A stretch of 15,087 nucleotides of DNA. Origin: Labilithrix luteola (lineage in GTDB: Bacteria; Myxococcota_A; Polyangia; Polyangiales; Polyangiaceae). Both the position numbers and the translations under genes were made by a program. The notes beneath the pieces are model-generated. The model had not been told where the DNA came from and searched no databases. It worked only from the letters and a program-made list of their open reading frames with translations. Below, in pieces: positions 14,131 to 15,087 of this stretch; position 1 is the stretch's first letter; each line of letters begins with the position of its first letter. The stretch lies in the NCBI GenBank assembly GCA_026225435.1, contig JAMFST010001010.1, positions 1 to 15,087 on the forward strand, written 5' to 3'.

Positions 14131-15087
14131 TCAGAAGAACCCCATCGGCTTCGGATCGTAGCTGACGAGCATGTTCTTCGTCTGCTGGTAGTGGTTCAGC
14201 ATCGTGAGGTGGTTCTCGCGGCCGATACCGGACTGCTTGTAACCGCCGAACGCCGCGTGCGCGGGGTAGTGGTGGTAGCAGTTGGTCCACACGCGACCGG
14301 CCTGGATGGCGCGGCCGGCGCGGTACGCCTGGGTGCCGTTGCGGGTCCACACGCCGGCGCCGAGGCCGTAGAGCGTGTCGTTCGCCTGGGCGATGGCGTC
14401 GTCGAAATCGGTGAACGTGGTCGTGGAGACGACCGGTCCAAAGATCTCTTCCTGGAAGACGCGCATCTTGTTCTTGCCGGAGAAGACGGTGGGCATGACG
14501 TAGAAGCCGCCGGCCAGGTCGCCGGAGAGCTTCGCCTGCTCGCCGCCCATGAGGACCTTGGCGCCTTCCTTCTTGCCGATGTCGAAGTAGCTGAGGATCT
14601 TCTCCAGCTGGTCACGCGAGGCCTGCGCGCCGACGTTGGTGGCGAGATCGAGCGGGTTGCCCGGCAGGCTCTTCTTGGCGCGGTCGAGCGCGCGCTCGAG
14701 GAACTGGCCGTTGATCTTCTCGCTGATGAGCGCGCGGGAGGGGCAGGTGCAGACCTCGCCCTGGTTGAGCGCGAACATGCCGAAGCCTTCGAGCGCCTTC
14801 TGGACGAAGTCGTCCTCCTGCGCCATCACGTCCTCGAAGAAGATGTTGGGCGACTTGCCGCCCAGCTCGAGGGTGACCGGGATCAGGTTGTCCGACGCGT
14901 ACTGCATGATGAGGCGACCCGTGGTCGTCTCGCCGGTGAACGCGATCTTGGAGATGCGCTTGTTCGACGCGAGCGGCTTGCCCGCCTCGACGCCGAAGCC
15001 ATTGACGACGTTGATGACGCCTGGCGGCAGGATGTCGGCGATCAGCTCCATGACGACGAGGATGCCGAGCGGGGTCTGTTCGGCGGG
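14131..15087 (-). CDS. NAD(P)-dependent aldehyde dehydrogenase, AldB/ExaC-like (5' end outside window)
   Basis: Oxidises small aldehydes such as acetaldehyde to the acid with NAD(P)+. The frame is open to the right edge ([10 protein letters not shown] continues before the first in-window Met at 15051), so about 318 C-terminal residues are present of a usual ~500. Seen: FTGETTTGR (nucleotide site), the general base Glu in LELGGKSPN, the catalytic Cys in [20 protein letters not shown] and the [16 protein letters not shown] block. The [11 protein letters not shown] and [12 protein letters not shown] features are those of E. coli AldB, Pseudomonas ExaC and AcoD rather than other branches. The downstream DUF779 gene supports this. 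Likely expressed for growth on ethanol or acetoin-type carbon, though the promoter lies outside the window. Confidence 0.93.
   Translation of the reverse strand, partial: PAEQTPLGILVVMELIADILPPGVINVVNGFGVEAGKPLASNKRISKIAFTGETTTGRLIMQYASDNLIPVTLELGGKSPNIFFEDVMAQEDDFVQKALEGFGMFALNQGEVCTCPSRALISEKINGQFLERALDRAKKSLPGNPLDLATNVGAQASRDQLEKILSYFDIGKKEGAKVLMGGEQAKLSGDLAGGFYVMPTVFSGKNKMRVFQEEIFGPVVSTTTFTDFDDAIAQANDTLYGLGAGVWTRNGTQAYRAGRAIQAGRVWTNCYHHYPAHAAFGGYKQSGIGRENHLTMLNHYQQTKNMLVSYDPKPMGFF

Noticed and set aside
1..15087. CRISPR array, tRNA or rRNA genes, insertion sequence, prophage or known defence system
   Set aside because: No regularly spaced repeats, no tRNA cloverleaf-like stretch, no transposase or integrase motifs and no terminal repeats were seen on either strand.

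Overview
The window is uniformly very G+C-rich, with G or C at almost every third codon position. Coding density is high, gaps are short, and many 4-base stop/start overlaps (GTGA or ATGA) link neighbouring genes. With the gene families present (SMUG1-type uracil-DNA glycosylase, SelO, a DTW protein, an HTH-tagged citrate synthase, a family III CoA transferase), this suggests a free-living aerobic high-GC proteobacterium-like organism. A myxobacterium or relative (Myxococcota) is my best guess. That is inference from style and gene families; no marker gene settles it. No rRNA, tRNA, CRISPR array, prophage or insertion sequence was recognised.

Layout. (1) 3-3421, plus strand: a copper-handling pair. 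A two-domain multicopper oxidase, cut by the window's left edge, overlaps by 4 bases a Cu(I) P1B-type ATPase whose N-terminus carries a YHS domain and a Cys-Pro heavy-metal-binding motif. (2) 3449-10332, plus strand: a tightly packed run of MFS transporter, SMUG1 uracil-DNA glycosylase, class I methyltransferase (HACG/PCC type), DTW-domain tRNA aminocarboxypropyltransferase with a degenerate exonuclease-like tail, SelO protein adenylyltransferase, a second methyltransferase and an EamA exporter. Four of these junctions are GTGA overlaps and a fifth is bridged by a 4-codon ATG...TGA mini-frame, so translational coupling is likely. (3) 10416-11807, minus strand: a CaiB/BaiF-type (family III) CoA transferase split by one in-frame TAG. 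(4) 11865-13085, plus strand: a citrate synthase-family enzyme with an N-terminal MerR-like helix-turn-helix, divergent from the CoA transferase. Nested palindromes lie in the 57-base gap between them. (5) 13177-13653, plus strand: a YchJ/UPF0225 protein, followed by a strong dyad that probably terminates transcription from both sides. (6) 13727-15087, minus strand: an AldB/ExaC-type aldehyde dehydrogenase, cut by the right edge, with its usual DUF779 partner 2 bases downstream.

How the genes fit together. The first pair oxidises and exports copper. The middle run mixes DNA repair (uracil removal), RNA modification, protein AMPylation (linked to redox stress in E. coli) and two exporters, so it reads as a maintenance/stress cluster rather than one pathway. 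The divergent pair points to acyl-CoA/2-methylcitrate-like metabolism with possible local control. The last pair oxidises small aldehydes such as acetaldehyde.

I do not see a clear-cut new defence or mobile system. The points most worth following up are the DTW protein with a catalytically degenerate exonuclease-like tail, the amber-interrupted CoA transferase, and the palindrome-rich divergent promoter beside an enzyme that carries its own DNA-binding-type domain.
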